Below, piece after piece: positions 63,974-64,000 of a DNA stretch of 64,000 nt (positions within the stretch are counted from its first letter, which is position 1; each line of letters starts with the position of its first letter). The position numbers were made by a program, and so were the translations under genes. Source of the stretch: Mesostigma viride (taxonomy: Eukaryota > Streptophyta > Mesostigmatophyceae > Mesostigmatales > Mesostigmataceae); NCBI GenBank assembly GCA_009746045.1, contig RPFO01000229.1, positions 306,001-370,000 of the forward strand, in the 5' to 3' direction. The notes beneath the pieces were generated by a model. It did no database searches. It worked only from the letters and a program-made list of their open reading frames with translations, and was not told where the DNA came from.

Positions 63974-64000
63974 ATAAAACTACTAATGCGGACGGTGTAC
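63974..64000. other. Window end, unassigned
   Basis: 27 bases after the fold-back arm; nothing can be said. Confidence 0.4.

Overview
The window looks like nuclear DNA of a green-lineage eukaryote with a large, repeat-rich genome. The main evidence is one intron-split GARP/G2-like transcription factor of the NIGT1/HRS1 (HHO) type at 9257-13968, a family known from green plants and algae. A streptophyte alga such as Chara is a guess from the repeat load, not something the sequence proves. There are no bacterial signals, CRISPR arrays, rRNA or complete tRNA genes.

Region 1 (1-15 kb) is ordinary and gene-bearing. It holds a two-exon hypothetical gene on the minus strand (1397-2783), a fold-back element (3973-4394), a 3.4-kb hAT-like element with an 8-bp target duplication (4453-7841) containing a huge CA-rich satellite, and the GARP gene, whose introns carry a microsatellite and a 49-bp minisatellite.

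Region 2 (about 15-43 kb) is one deep nest of transposable elements. Target-site duplications (TSDs) at both ends allow it to be peeled, up to eight levels deep. The players are a 5.2-kb non-LTR retrotransposon (ORF1 plus APE endonuclease/reverse transcriptase ORF2) at 16799-21953; several roughly 2-kb elements that keep only an ORF1-like protein, comparable to mammalian HAL1; units reduced to the 3' UTR; a second LINE family; and TTAA-flanked piggyBac-like elements without transposase. One ORF1-only copy (41190-42584) still has an intact 464-codon frame. The LINE and its ORF1-only and UTR-only relatives share a 3' stem-loop followed by a short tandem tail, so the LINE ORF2 probably moves them all.

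Region 3 (43-64 kb) holds more ORF1 elements, a SINE-like unit with a tRNA-Pro-like 3' half, and a second LINE copy (47545-63852). That LINE sits in a fold-back element and is interrupted by three insertions: a 5'-truncated ORF1 element, a 2.9-kb terminal-inverted-repeat element carrying a zinc-binding/Met-Gly repeat gene, and an 8.45-kb Ty1/copia-type LTR retrotransposon with nearly identical LTRs and an unusual INT-PR-RT-RH order.

The most unusual signal is a mutation signature. When paralogous copies are compared, many differ by tiny insertions in which a dinucleotide X has become X, reverse complement of X, X (for example TG to TGCATG, CT to CTAGCT, TT to TTAATT). I found 22 clean cases plus shorter variants. 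They break reading frames and resemble P-nucleotide scars of hairpin-ended double-strand breaks. All comparisons were made by eye; no alignments or searches were run.
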